Positions 1 to 8,214 of a stretch of DNA of 62,797 nt are shown here, one piece after another. How positions within the stretch are numbered: position 1 is the stretch's first letter; every line of letters starts with the position of its first letter. Below the pieces are notes generated by a model. The model saw only the letters and a program-made list of their open reading frames with translations. It had not been told where the DNA came from and made no database searches. A program made the position numbers and the translations under genes. The stretch comes from PALSA-612 sp046729255 (GTDB lineage: Bacteria; Actinomycetota; Thermoleophilia; Gaiellales; Gaiellaceae). The stretch covers positions 1 to 62,797 of the forward strand of contig JBKPGF010000031.1 of the NCBI GenBank assembly GCA_046729255.1. Direction: 5' to 3'.

Positions 1-113
1 AGCTCAGGCGGCTTGCCGCGGGCCTGAAGCCGCTCCGCGTGACGCCGGCGCGGCTCGCTCGCTCCCGCTGATCGCCGCGGAGGAACGTCCGGGGCGGTCC
101 CTAATGTCTCGGC
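1..113. other. Left-edge segment, no assignable gene
   Basis: A short open frame on the plus strand runs from the window edge to a TGA at 69-71 and could be the C-terminal tail of an upstream gene, but its 22 residues match nothing I recognise. The rest is the promoter region of ruvC, with a TAATGT box at 102-107 six bases before the GTG start. Confidence 0.3.
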
Positions 114-602
114 GTGAAAGTCCTCGGCATCGACCCGGGCACGGCTGCATGCGGATACGGCATCGTCCACGAAGAAGACGGGCGCCTCAAGGCAATCGAC
201 TTCGGGTCGTGGACCACGCCGTCCGGAGAATCTCCGGCGCAGCGGCTCAGGACGATCTACGAGCGAGTGGAGGAGCTCATCGAGCTCCACGCGCCGGTTG
301 CCGCCGCGCTCGAGGAGTCGTACGTCGGCGCCGACGCCCGCATCGCGCTCTCTGTCGGTCAGGCCAGGGGCGCGGTGCTCGTCGCATGCGCACGCGCCGG
401 CGTTGATTGCGTCGAGTACGCGCCCGCCATGGTCAAGAAGTCGGTCTGTGGCTACGGCCGCGCGGACAAGGCGCAGATGCAGAGGATGGTGCGTGCGGTG
501 CTCGCTCTCGACGCGGTACCGGAGCCGCATCACGCGGCCGACGCGCTCGCCGTCGCCATCTGCCACGCGCTCGCGCCGCCACTATTGAGGGTCGCGGGAT
601 GA
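114..602 (+). CDS. ruvC: Holliday junction resolvase RuvC
   Basis: RuvC is the endonuclease that nicks Holliday junctions symmetrically during recombinational repair, working with RuvAB. The 162-residue protein has the RNase H-like fold signature: GIDPGT at the N-terminus (Asp7), ALEESYVG (catalytic Glu near residue 67), and the HHAADALAVA motif near residue 142 carrying the last acidic residues. Length is close to the usual 160-175. The GTG start is chosen because MKVLGIDPGT is the family N-terminus and because a TAATGT -10-like box lies six bases upstream, implying a leaderless transcript. The stop overlaps the ruvA start (ATGA), so ruvC-ruvA-ruvB is one operon in the classical order. Confidence 0.97.
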   Translation: MKVLGIDPGTAACGYGIVHEEDGRLKAIDFGSWTTPSGESPAQRLRTIYERVEELIELHAPVAAALEESYVGADARIALSVGQARGAVLVACARAGVDCVEYAPAMVKKSVCGYGRADKAQMQRMVRAVLALDAVPEPHHAADALAVAICHALAPPLLRVAG

Positions 603-1159
603 TCGCGCAGCTTCGCGGCAAGCCCGTGAGGCGAGGCGCCGAGGGGCTGGTGCTCGACGTGGGCGGGGTCGGCTACCTCGTCCAGGCGACGCCCCGCGCA
701 CTCGCACAAGCCGCGGGCTCGAAGGACGTGACCGTCGAGACGTACCTCCACGTGCGTGAGGACGCGCTTCAGCTGTTCGGGTTCGCCGATGCCGCGGAGC
801 GAGAGCTCTTCGAGCAGCTGCTCGCGGTGTCGGGCGTGGGCCCGAAGGTGGCGCTCGCCATCGTCTCGGGCTCGACGCCCGCCGAGCTGCGCCGCGCCAT
901 CGCCCGCGAGGACACCGCCCGCTTCGAGGCGATCCCCGGTATCGGCCGCAAGACGGCCCAGCGCGTCGTGCTCGAGCTCAAAGGATCGCTGGCGACAGAG
1001 GCCGAGCCTGAGGCAGACGGTGACGGCCACGTGGTTGCCCGCGACGCGCTCGTCGAGCTTGGCTACACCGTCGTCGACGCCGAGGCGGTGCTTGCGGACA
1101 TCGACTCGGGGCTCCCGCCCGAGGAGCGTGTCCGGCTCGCGCTGAGGCAGGCCGCATGA
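599..1159 (+). CDS. ruvA: Holliday junction branch migration protein RuvA
   Basis: RuvA binds the four-way junction and recruits the RuvB motor. The 186-residue product begins MIAQLRGKPV and has an N-terminal OB-fold, paired helix-hairpin-helix segments (LLAVSGVGPKVALAIVSG and AIPGIGRKTAQRVVLELK), and a small C-terminal domain that contacts RuvB. The open frame extends further upstream inside ruvC in another phase, but the family N-terminus and the ATGA overlap with the ruvC stop fix the start at 599. The ruvA stop again overlaps the ruvB ATG (1156-1159), so translation of all three genes is probably coupled. Confidence 0.96.
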   Translation: MIAQLRGKPVRRGAEGLVLDVGGVGYLVQATPRALAQAAGSKDVTVETYLHVREDALQLFGFADAAERELFEQLLAVSGVGPKVALAIVSGSTPAELRRAIAREDTARFEAIPGIGRKTAQRVVLELKGSLATEAEPEADGDGHVVARDALVELGYTVVDAEAVLADIDSGLPPEERVRLALRQAA

Positions 1160-2175
1160 GCTCCGAGCGCCTCGTCTCCCCGGTACTGGAGCGGGAAGGC
1201 GACGAGGAGCTCGACCGCTCGCTCCGTCCCCGGACGCTCGACGAGTTCGTCGGTCAGGAACGCGTCCGCGAGCAGCTCGCGATCGCTCTCGAGGCGGCGC
1301 GCGGCCGCGGCGAGGCGCTGGAGCATGTCCTCCTGGCCGGGCCGCCCGGCCTCGGCAAGACGAGCCTCGCGCACGTGATCCGCGCCGAGCTCGGCGTGGG
1401 GCTGCGGTCGGTGGCGGGCCCTGCCCTCGACCGCAAGGGTGACCTCGCGGCCATCCTCACGGCGCTCGACGAGCGGGACGTCCTGTTCGTGGACGAGATC
1501 CATCGCCTCGCACCTGCCGTGGAGGAGATCCTCTATCCGGCACTCGAGGACTGCCGCCTCGACATCGTCGTCGGACAGGGACCCGCGGCGAGGACGCTTG
1601 CGCTTGATCTTCCGCCTTTCACGCTTGTCGGCGCCACAACCCGCACCGGGCTTTTGACGACACCGCTCCGCGACCGCTTTGGCATGACGTTCCGACTCGG
1701 CTACTACGAGCAGCACGAGCTCGCATCGATCGTCCGGCGGTCGGCGCGCATTCTCGCCGTCGAGATCGACGACGACGCCGCGGACGAGATTGCCCGCCGC
1801 TCGCGCGGCACGCCGCGCGTCGCGAACCGCATCCTGCGCCGCGTCCGCGATGTCGCAGAGGTTCGCCACTCCGGAACGATCACCACCGAGGTCGCCGAGG
1901 ATGCGCTGGCGCTGCTGGAAGTGGACGGCGAGGGTCTCGAGCGGATGGACCGGGAGCTGCTCGAAGCCGTCGCCACGAAGTTCGACGGCGGCCCCGTAGG
2001 GCTGTCGACGCTCGCAGTCGCGCTGGGCGAGGAGCCGGACACGATCGAGGACGTCTACGAGCCGTACCTGCTCCAGCTCGGCTTCCTCCAGCGCACCCCG
2101 CGTGGCCGCGTCATCACGAAGCTCGGCCTCGCGCATGTGGGCGCGGAGGCGGCAACGGACGGCGCGCTCTTTTGA
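1156..2175 (+). CDS. ruvB: Holliday junction branch migration helicase RuvB
   Basis: RuvB is the hexameric AAA+ motor that drives branch migration with RuvA. The 339-residue protein has Walker A GPPGLGKT at residues 62-69, Walker B with DEIH at 113-116, sensor motifs including GATTR, and the C-terminal winged-helix domain ending in the usual GRVITKLGLAHVG segment. Length is typical. The gene overlaps ruvA by four bases, and its TGA shares one base with the ATG of the next gene (TGATG at 2173-2177). Confidence 0.97.
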   Translation: MSSERLVSPVLEREGDEELDRSLRPRTLDEFVGQERVREQLAIALEAARGRGEALEHVLLAGPPGLGKTSLAHVIRAELGVGLRSVAGPALDRKGDLAAILTALDERDVLFVDEIHRLAPAVEEILYPALEDCRLDIVVGQGPAARTLALDLPPFTLVGATTRTGLLTTPLRDRFGMTFRLGYYEQHELASIVRRSARILAVEIDDDAADEIARRSRGTPRVANRILRRVRDVAEVRHSGTITTEVAEDALALLEVDGEGLERMDRELLEAVATKFDGGPVGLSTLAVALGEEPDTIEDVYEPYLLQLGFLQRTPRGRVITKLGLAHVGAEAATDGALF

Positions 2176-2498
2176 TGCCCGACGGTCAGATCTGGGTGCC
2201 GGGAGCGCCGCAGCCCTCGCTCGAGGACTTCATCAGTCGCCTGAATGCGCGCATCGAGCGCTTCGCAAAAGAGCAGGCCGGCGGTCAGGTCGCCGTCGAG
2301 GTCGAGTTGCGCGACGGCTCGCTCCACCGGCTCGTCTCCATCGACGACGAGCCGGGCTACGGCTTCGTGACGCTCTCCCCGTATCGCGAGGACGGGCTAG
2401 CAGAGGAGATGATCGTGCCGGTCGCCTCGATCGCCGCGGTGAGGATGACTCCGATGGAGGAGCATCCACCCTTCGGTTTCGCCAAGCCGAAGTCGTAA
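2175..2498 (+). CDS. Conserved hypothetical protein cotranscribed with ruvCAB
   Basis: The 107-residue product (MPDGQIWVPGAPQPSLEDFI...) has no motif I can assign. It appears to be soluble, with an acidic beta-rich middle section (AVEVELRDGSLHRLVSIDDE) and a hydrophobic strand near residue 80. A TTG lies one codon upstream, but the ATG at 2175 is preferred because it forms a TGATG overlap with the ruvB stop. The position as fourth gene of the ruv operon suggests co-expression with repair functions, but this is only context. Its stop codon directly abuts the stop of the convergent gene at 2499. Confidence 0.8.
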   Translation: MPDGQIWVPGAPQPSLEDFISRLNARIERFAKEQAGGQVAVEVELRDGSLHRLVSIDDEPGYGFVTLSPYREDGLAEEMIVPVASIAAVRMTPMEEHPPFGFAKPKS

Positions 2499-2954
2499 CT
2501 ACGGGCGGAATTGCAGCTCGTGCCAGGAGGGAATTGGCGCGAGCTCTAGGAGTGCGCGGTCGCCGTTCGGCTCCGAGTAGGTGAACTCGCCCGAGTCCTC
2601 GTCCCACTCGACGTCGAGCAGACCCTGCTTCACGCGGTGGTCGAGCCACGCGCTGCGAAAGACGAGCTTGCGCAACCAGTAGACGAGGGACTCGTCTCCC
2701 ACCAGGGAGATCCGCTCCCAGTGCCGAACGACGTAGTGGCCGAGCGCACTGCGCGGCTCGTTCAACTGACCGTTCGCAGTGAGCTCGACCAGGTCGGCCG
2801 TCTCATCGCCGTCGAGCTCGTTTCTCTCCACGAGGCCGAGCTTGACGGCGGCTGCCACCACGCGCTCTTCGAAGTCCTGGCGACCGAACGAGTACCGCGT
2901 CTTGAGGTACTCGACCTCGTAGTCCTCGCCGGAATGGTAGTCCTCGTTGGCCAT
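2499..2954 (-). CDS. Hypothetical protein with duplicated N-terminal segment
   Basis: The protein has 151 residues and starts MANEDYHSGEDYEVEYLKTR. It is strongly acidic, with a predicted alpha-helical core (residues about 20-60) and no recognised domain. There is no Shine-Dalgarno sequence before the ATG. Instead the ATG shares its first base with the TGA of an 28-codon upstream ORF (TGATG on the minus strand), suggesting translation by coupling. That upstream ORF encodes a near-copy of this protein's N-terminus (DDYRSGDDYDV versus EDYHSGEDYEV), so the region looks like a tandem duplication of the 5' end. Function unknown. Confidence 0.75.
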   Translation of the reverse strand: MANEDYHSGEDYEVEYLKTRYSFGRQDFEERVVAAAVKLGLVERNELDGDETADLVELTANGQLNEPRSALGHYVVRHWERISLVGDESLVYWLRKLVFRSAWLDHRVKQGLLDVEWDEDSGEFTYSEPNGDRALLELAPIPSWHELQFRP

Positions 2955-3034
2955 CAACGAAGGAGGGGGCTCACGGGGGAACCATGGGTTCCCCCGTGTT
3001 GGACGTCGTAGTCGTCGCCCGAGCGGTAGTCGTC
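2913..3034 (-). repeat. Direct repeat pair, 33 nt
   Basis: Copies at 3002-3034 and 2913-2945 match at about 27 of 33 positions on the minus strand and encode DDYRSGDDYDV and EDYHSGEDYEV. Most differences change third positions or swap similar residues, so the duplicated peptide has been kept under some constraint or the duplication is recent. Confidence 0.6.
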
Positions 3035-3040
3035 CTCCAC
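2954..3040 (-). CDS. Possible leaderless 28-codon upstream ORF
   Basis: A GTG at 3040 opens a 28-codon frame (VEDDYRSGDDYDV...) ending in a TGA that overlaps the ATG of the next minus-strand gene. A TATCCT hexamer lies six bases before the GTG, the same -10-to-start spacing seen at many genes in this window, so the transcript would be leaderless. Codons 4-13 duplicate the N-terminus of the downstream protein at about 27 of 33 nucleotides. The second half spans a perfect hairpin (2972-2998). It could be a leader peptide that couples translation, or the relic of the original start after a duplication. Confidence 0.45.
   Translation of the reverse strand: MEDDYRSGDDYDVQHGGTHGSPVSPLLR
2972..2998. 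repeat. Perfect inverted repeat, 12-bp stem, 3-nt loop
   Basis: The arms 2972-2983 and 2987-2998 are exact reverse complements (CACGGGGGAACC) around an ATG or CAT loop. There is no T-run on either side, so it is not a typical intrinsic terminator. It lies inside the small upstream ORF and between divergently oriented genes, so it could be an operator, or an mRNA hairpin sitting just before the coupled start at 2954. Confidence 0.7.
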
Positions 3041-3093
3041 GCCTGGAGGATAACCGTGCGCTGTCCGACCCTGTTCCTAGCCTCGAATGAGAG

Positions 3094-4953
3094 ATGGACT
3101 GGGTGCTCGCCCCCTGCGACACGCACGAGGCTCGCAGCCTCGCCGCCGAGCTCGGCGTTTCCGAGATCACCGCGCGCGTGCTCATTCGCCGCGGCTACGG
3201 CGAGGTCGGGGCGGCGCAGACCTTCCTCGGCGGGGCGCTCCCGGGGCACGATCCGCGACTGCTCGGAGATGTCGAAAGAGCGTGCCAACTCATCCACAAG
3301 GCGATCGCCGACGGCACGCGGATCTGCGTGCACGGCGACTACGACGTCGACGGCATCTGCGCGACCGTGCTCGCGGTGGGATGCCTCGAGGAGCTGGGCG
3401 CGAACGTCGGCTGGCATCTCCCGAGCCGCTTCGAGGAGGGGTATGGGCTGGCCGGCCAGACCTTGGAACGGCTCGCCGAGGAGGGCTACGGGCTCGTGCT
3501 CACCGTCGACTGCGGCATCGCTGCCGTCGAAGAGGTGGCGGCCGCGCGGCGGCTCGGGCTCGAGGTCATCGTCACCGATCACCACCGGCCCGGCGACGAG
3601 CTCCCCGACTGCCCGATCGTCGCGACGCGTCCCTCGTCGTATCCATTCCCCGAGCTCTGCGGCACAGGCGTGGCATTCAAGCTGCTACAGGCGCTTGCGG
3701 ACGACCCGCTCGAGCGCCACCTCGACCTCGTCGCGCTCGCGACGATTGCCGACGTCGTCCCGCTCGTGGACGAGAACCGGGCGTTCGCCATCGCCGGCCT
3801 GAGGCAGCTCGCGCGGACCAGCCGACCGGGGCTCCGCGCCCTCATGCGGTCGGCGCGGGTCGACCCGGCGGTCGTCGACGAGGGCGCTGTCGGCTTCCGC
3901 CTCGCGCCGCGCATCAACGCCGCCGGTCGGCTCTGCAGGCCGGAGTGGGCCCTCGACCTGCTCATGTGCTCCGAAGAATCGAAAGCCGCCGAGCTGGCCG
4001 CGCGGCTCGAAGAGCTCAACCGCGAACGACAGGCCGTCGAGGAGCGGATCCTCCGCGAGGCGTCGCAGCAGATCGACGAGTGGCCCGAGGCGAGGCGCAG
4101 GCAACGCGGCTACGTGCTTGCCGACGAGGGCTGGCACGAAGGCGTCGTCGGCATCGTCGCCTCACGCCTCGTCGAGCGCTACCGCCGGCCGGTTGTCCTC
4201 ATTGCCGGCCGGGACGGCGAGTGGAAGGGGTCGGGACGATCGCTTGCCGCTTTCGATCTGCACGCCGGGCTCACGGCGTGCGCCGAGCATCTCGACCGCT
4301 TCGGCGGTCACCGCGCTGCGGCCGGGCTCTCTATCCATCCCGACTCCGTCGATGCCTTCGCCGAGGCATTTGCTGCTCACGCGGACGCGAACCTCACCGA
4401 CGAGCAGCTGCGTCCCGTGACCGTCGTCGACGCGGCCGTGCCCGGTTCCGCGCTCACGCTCGGGCTCGCCGAGGAGCTGCGGAGGCTGGCGCCGTTCGGC
4501 CTCGGTAACCCCGGTGTGACATTGCTCCTACCCGGCTGTGAGCTGACCGACCTGCAGACGGTCGGCGAGGGCAGGCATCTCCGCTTCCGGGTCCGCGAGC
4601 GCAGCCGACCTGCCGGCAGCGCCATCGCCTTCGGCCTGGGCACGCAGCTCGATCGCTTCCGTCGCGAAGGCCCATACGACCTCGCGTTCCGGCTCGAGGA
4701 GAACCGGTGGAACGGCACGGTGGCGCCGCAGCTCGTGATTCGCCACATCCTCGAGGGCGACGACCGCTACCCCGCGCTGCGTGCGCAGCTGGCGGCGGAG
4801 TGGGAGGCAGGCGAGAGCGGCTGGAGCCCGGAAGGGCGAGCGATCTTCGAGGAACTCGCCCTCGACGGCTCGCGCGTGGTCAGCCTGTACGAGTCAGAGA
4901 GGTTCCGCGCGCTGCTCGAGCAGGAGCCGGCGTTGCTCCAGCAGGCCGCCTGA
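3094..4953 (+). CDS. recJ: Single-stranded-DNA-specific exonuclease RecJ
   Basis: RecJ degrades single-stranded DNA 5' to 3' in recombination and repair. The 619-residue protein shows the DHH phosphoesterase motifs in order: VHGDYDVDGICAT near residues 80-92 (motif I), VDCGI near residue 140 (motif II), TDHHRPGDELPDC near residue 160 (the DHH signature), then GFRLAPRINAAGR (motif for the core fold). Next comes a DHHA1 domain with the GWHEGVVGIVASRL and FGGHRAAAG signatures, and an OB-like C-terminal region. The ATG at 3094 gives the expected N-terminal helical segment. A TAGCCT element lies ten bases upstream. The gene is monocistronic, with about 220 bases before the next gene. Confidence 0.94.
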   Translation: MDWVLAPCDTHEARSLAAELGVSEITARVLIRRGYGEVGAAQTFLGGALPGHDPRLLGDVERACQLIHKAIADGTRICVHGDYDVDGICATVLAVGCLEELGANVGWHLPSRFEEGYGLAGQTLERLAEEGYGLVLTVDCGIAAVEEVAAARRLGLEVIVTDHHRPGDELPDCPIVATRPSSYPFPELCGTGVAFKLLQALADDPLERHLDLVALATIADVVPLVDENRAFAIAGLRQLARTSRPGLRALMRSARVDPAVVDEGAVGFRLAPRINAAGRLCRPEWALDLLMCSEESKAAELAARLEELNRERQAVEERILREASQQIDEWPEARRRQRGYVLADEGWHEGVVGIVASRLVERYRRPVVLIAGRDGEWKGSGRSLAAFDLHAGLTACAEHLDRFGGHRAAAGLSIHPDSVDAFAEAFAAHADANLTDEQLRPVTVVDAAVPGSALTLGLAEELRRLAPFGLGNPGVTLLLPGCELTDLQTVGEGRHLRFRVRERSRPAGSAIAFGLGTQLDRFRREGPYDLAFRLEENRWNGTVAPQLVIRHILEGDDRYPALRAQLAAEWEAGESGWSPEGRAIFEELALDGSRVVSLYESERFRALLEQEPALLQQAA

Positions 4954-5161
4954 CGGCCGCTAGCCCCGCGAAGCGGCGAGCGAGTCGAGCTCGACGAGCA
5001 TGCGGGTAAGTCGTCGAATCGCTCGCGCGCGGGCTCTCATGCGTAGTCGATAGATCACGGCCGTCACTGGTTCGCGGTTTCCCCTGCCATTCCTTTCGGA
5101 AACGCGGCAGTCGTCCTTGACCCCCTCGTTCGCGATCTGTAAGGGCCGCTGGACGCCCGTC

Positions 5162-5167
5162 TACACT
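5162..5167 (+). promoter_or_regulatory. -10 box for leaderless rel
   Basis: TACACT lies six bases before the ATG at 5174, so transcription should begin at or next to the start codon. No convincing -35 hexamer is visible at 16-18 bases spacing. Confidence 0.55.
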
Positions 5168-5173
5168 TGGACT

Positions 5174-7375
5174 ATGGCCGTTGTCGAGACCCACGAGCGT
5201 CACGAGCATCTCGTCGACGAGCTGATCGCGGACGTCGAGGCGTACAAGCCCGACGTCGACGCCGATCTCCTGCGCCGCGCGTTCGCTTTTGCAGAGCGCG
5301 CCCACGAGGGCCAGCGGCGGCGCTCGGGAGAGGCGTACATCCGCCATCCGTGGGGCGCGGCGAAGATTCTCGCGACGCTCCATCTCGACGAGCAGACGCT
5401 CTCCGCGGCACTGCTCCACGACGTCGTCGAGGACACGGGCTCGGACATCGCGGACGTAAAGGCCGAGTTCGGCGACGAGATCGCGCGGCTCGTCGAAGGC
5501 GTGACGAAGCTGACCCGGATCCAGTTCGCGAGCCGCGAGCACGCGGAGGTCGAGAACTACCGGAAGATGATCGTCGCGATGGCGCAGGACCCGCGCGTCA
5601 TCCTCATCAAGCTCGCCGACCGGCTCCACAACATGCGGACGATCGAGTACCTCGGCCGGCAGAAGCAGCTTCAGAAGGCGAAGGAGACGCTGGAGGTGTA
5701 CGCGCCGATTGCGCACCGGCTCGGCATCCACGCCATCAAGTGGGAGCTCGAGGACCTCGCGTTCGAACGCCACCACCCCCGCAAGTACGCCGAGATCGAG
5801 GCGATGGTCGCCGAGCGCCGGGGCGACCGCGAGGAGCACATGAAGAAGGCGTCACGGGTCCTCGCGCGCGAACTGGAGAAAGCAGACGTTCCGGCCGACA
5901 TCTCGGGCCGCGCCAAGCACCTCTATTCCATCTACGACAAGATGGTGCGCAAGGGCCGCGAGTTCAACGAGATCTACGACCTCAACGCCATGCGCGTGAT
6001 GGTCGAGCGCTCCGGCGAGGAGGGCACGCGCGACTGCTACGGCGCGCTCGGCCACATCCACTCGCTCTGGAAGCCGATGCCCGGCCGCTTCAAGGACTTC
6101 ATCGCGATGCCGAAGCTCAACCGGTATCGGGCGCTGCACACGACCGTCATCGGGCCCGAGGGAAAGCCGCTCGAGATCCAGATCCGCACGCGCGAGATGC
6201 ACCGCGAGGCGGAGTTCGGCATCGCGGCGCACTGGGTCTACAAGAAGGGCAAGCGAGGCAAGGGCGACGAGGAGTGGACGGCGTGGATGCGCCAGCTCAT
6301 CGACTGGCAGACCGACGAGGCCGATCCGCGCGAGTTCATCAAGACCTTCCGCACCGACCTGTTCTCGGACGAGGTCTACGTGTTCACGCCGAAGGGCGAG
6401 GTGAAGACGCTTCCCGCAGGCGCGACGCCGATCGACTTCGCCTCTGCAGTCCACACGGACGTCGGCCACCGCACCGTCGGCGCGAAGGTCAACGGCCGCA
6501 TCGTCCCGCTCCACTACGAGCTCGCGAGCGGCGACTTCGTCGAGATCCTCACGGCGAAGACGGTGCGCGGTCCTTCCAGGGACTGGCTGTCGCTCGCGGC
6601 TTCCTCCCGGGCCCGCAACAAGATCCGCCAGTGGTTCTCGCGGGAGACCCGCGAGGAGACGGAGCAGAAGGGCCGGGACGCGCTCGAGCAGGCGCTGCGG
6701 GCCCAGAAGCTGCCGTACAAGAAGCTCCAGGGCTCGGCGGTGCTCGCGCAGGTGATTCGCGAGACGGGCTTCAAGAAGGCGGACGACTTCTACATCGCCC
6801 TCGGCTCCGGAAAGCTCCAGCCCTCCCAGATCGTCCGCAAGGTCATCCAGCGACTGAAGACGGAGGAGGTGGCGGAAGAAGAGACGGTCACGCGCAAGCC
6901 GACGCGTGCCCGTCCCGCGACGAGCGACGCCGTCGGAATCCGGGTCGAGGGCGTAGACGACGTCCTCGTCCGCCTCGCGAAGTGCTGCACGCCTGTGCCC
7001 GGGGACGAGATCCTCGGCTACATCTCGCTCGGCCGCGGTATCACGATCCACCGTGAGGACTGTCCCAACGTCAAGGCGCTGAGGCGGAACCCGGAGCGGC
7101 TGACGCCCGTGTCCTGGGACGGCGACAGCTCGCGCAGCTTCCGCGTCCAGGTAGCCGTCGACTCCTGGGATCGGCCGCGGCTGCTCGAGGACGTCGCGCG
7201 GACGTTCGCCGAACACGGCGCGAACATCGTCGCCTATGGCGGCGTCGTCGAGGACCAGATGGCACGCAACCGCTACACAGCAGAGCTCGGCGACGTGAAG
7301 GCGCTGCGCGCGCTCCTCAACGCGCTCCGCCAGATCGACGGCGTCTTTGATGCGTACCGAATGACGCCCCAGTGA
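5174..7375 (+). CDS. rel: Bifunctional (p)ppGpp synthetase/hydrolase RelA/SpoT
   Basis: This enzyme makes and degrades the stringent-response alarmones pppGpp and ppGpp on or near ribosomes. The 733-residue protein has an HD hydrolase domain (HDVVEDTG at 82-88), the synthetase domain with the RFKD motif (305-308) typical of bifunctional Rel enzymes, the EIQIRT segment, a TGS domain around residues 390-450 and a C-terminal ACT domain. The conserved NGYQSLHTT loop of the synthetase reads NRYRALHTT here (316-324), an unusual Gly-to-Arg change. A longer frame starts at 5117, but the ATG at 5174 fits the family N-terminus and the -10 spacing. Its stop overlaps the next gene (GTGA). Confidence 0.95.
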   Translation: MAVVETHERHEHLVDELIADVEAYKPDVDADLLRRAFAFAERAHEGQRRRSGEAYIRHPWGAAKILATLHLDEQTLSAALLHDVVEDTGSDIADVKAEFGDEIARLVEGVTKLTRIQFASREHAEVENYRKMIVAMAQDPRVILIKLADRLHNMRTIEYLGRQKQLQKAKETLEVYAPIAHRLGIHAIKWELEDLAFERHHPRKYAEIEAMVAERRGDREEHMKKASRVLARELEKADVPADISGRAKHLYSIYDKMVRKGREFNEIYDLNAMRVMVERSGEEGTRDCYGALGHIHSLWKPMPGRFKDFIAMPKLNRYRALHTTVIGPEGKPLEIQIRTREMHREAEFGIAAHWVYKKGKRGKGDEEWTAWMRQLIDWQTDEADPREFIKTFRTDLFSDEVYVFTPKGEVKTLPAGATPIDFASAVHTDVGHRTVGAKVNGRIVPLHYELASGDFVEILTAKTVRGPSRDWLSLAASSRARNKIRQWFSRETREETEQKGRDALEQALRAQKLPYKKLQGSAVLAQVIRETGFKKADDFYIALGSGKLQPSQIVRKVIQRLKTEEVAEEETVTRKPTRARPATSDAVGIRVEGVDDVLVRLAKCCTPVPGDEILGYISLGRGITIHREDCPNVKALRRNPERLTPVSWDGDSSRSFRVQVAVDSWDRPRLLEDVARTFAEHGANIVAYGGVVEDQMARNRYTAELGDVKALRALLNALRQIDGVFDAYRMTPQ

Positions 7376-8142
7376 CGGGGATTCATCCGACCGCGGCAGC
7401 CGGCTTCTCGGCCGCCGCGGAGGTCTACGAGCGCGCGCGACCCGGCTATCCGGACGAGGCCGTCGCCTGGGTCGCGGAGCGGCTCGCCATCACGCCTGGT
7501 CGGGACATGCTCGATCTCGCCGCGGGCACCGGCAAGCTCACGCGTCAGCTCGTCCCCTTCGGCGCGCGCATCGTCGCCGTCGAGCCGATCGACGCCATGC
7601 GCGCTGAGCTCGAGCGCGCGGTGCCCGACGTCGAGGCGCTCGCCGGGACTGCCGAGGCGATCCCGCTACCCGACGGGAGCGTCGACGCGGTCACGTGTGC
7701 CCAGGCGTTTCACTGGTTCCGGGCGGAGAAGGCAGCGCGTGAGATCCAGCGCGTCCTGCGGCCCGGCGGCGGGCTGGCACTGCTCTGGAACGGTCGTGAC
7801 CTCGACGACGAGAAGCACGCTCACGTCGACGAGCTGTTCGTGCCGCACCGCAGCGAATTTCCGTCTGGCGAGGAGCATTGGCGCTCAGTGCTGGGCCCTC
7901 TCGAGCATCGGCGGTGGCACTTCACGCAGATTCTGAGCCTCGAGGAGTACGTCGACCGTGTCTCGTCGACGAGCTTCGTCGGCGCGATGTCAGCACGGGA
8001 ACGACACGACTTCCTCGACGACGTGCGCGAAGCGCTCTCGCCGTTCGGCGAGTCGCTGGAGCTCCGCTATCTCACCGATGTCTATCTCTGGGAGGCATTC
8101 GGCACGAACCCCTCGGACGAGGGATCAAGGCCAACGACGTAG
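7372..8142 (+). CDS. Class I SAM-dependent methyltransferase
   Basis: The 256-residue product has a type 11 methyltransferase core: motif I DLAAGTGKLTRQL near residue 50, the acidic EPIDAMRAEL loop, motif IV PDGSVDAVTCAQAFHWF and the RVLRPGGGLALLWN strand. The C-terminal part resembles small-molecule methyltransferases, and the substrate is unknown. It starts at GTG 7372, overlapping the rel stop as GTGA, so it is translationally coupled to the (p)ppGpp enzyme. The YERARPGYPDEAV segment near the N-terminus is common in this subfamily. Confidence 0.88.
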   Translation: MTGIHPTAAAGFSAAAEVYERARPGYPDEAVAWVAERLAITPGRDMLDLAAGTGKLTRQLVPFGARIVAVEPIDAMRAELERAVPDVEALAGTAEAIPLPDGSVDAVTCAQAFHWFRAEKAAREIQRVLRPGGGLALLWNGRDLDDEKHAHVDELFVPHRSEFPSGEEHWRSVLGPLEHRRWHFTQILSLEEYVDRVSSTSFVGAMSARERHDFLDDVREALSPFGESLELRYLTDVYLWEAFGTNPSDEGSRPTT

Positions 8143-8214
8143 CGGTACCCCTTCCGAGGGAATGATGGCTCCTCACGGGCGATTTGCAGGGCCTTTGTGC
8201 TCGTTCGAGGGATG

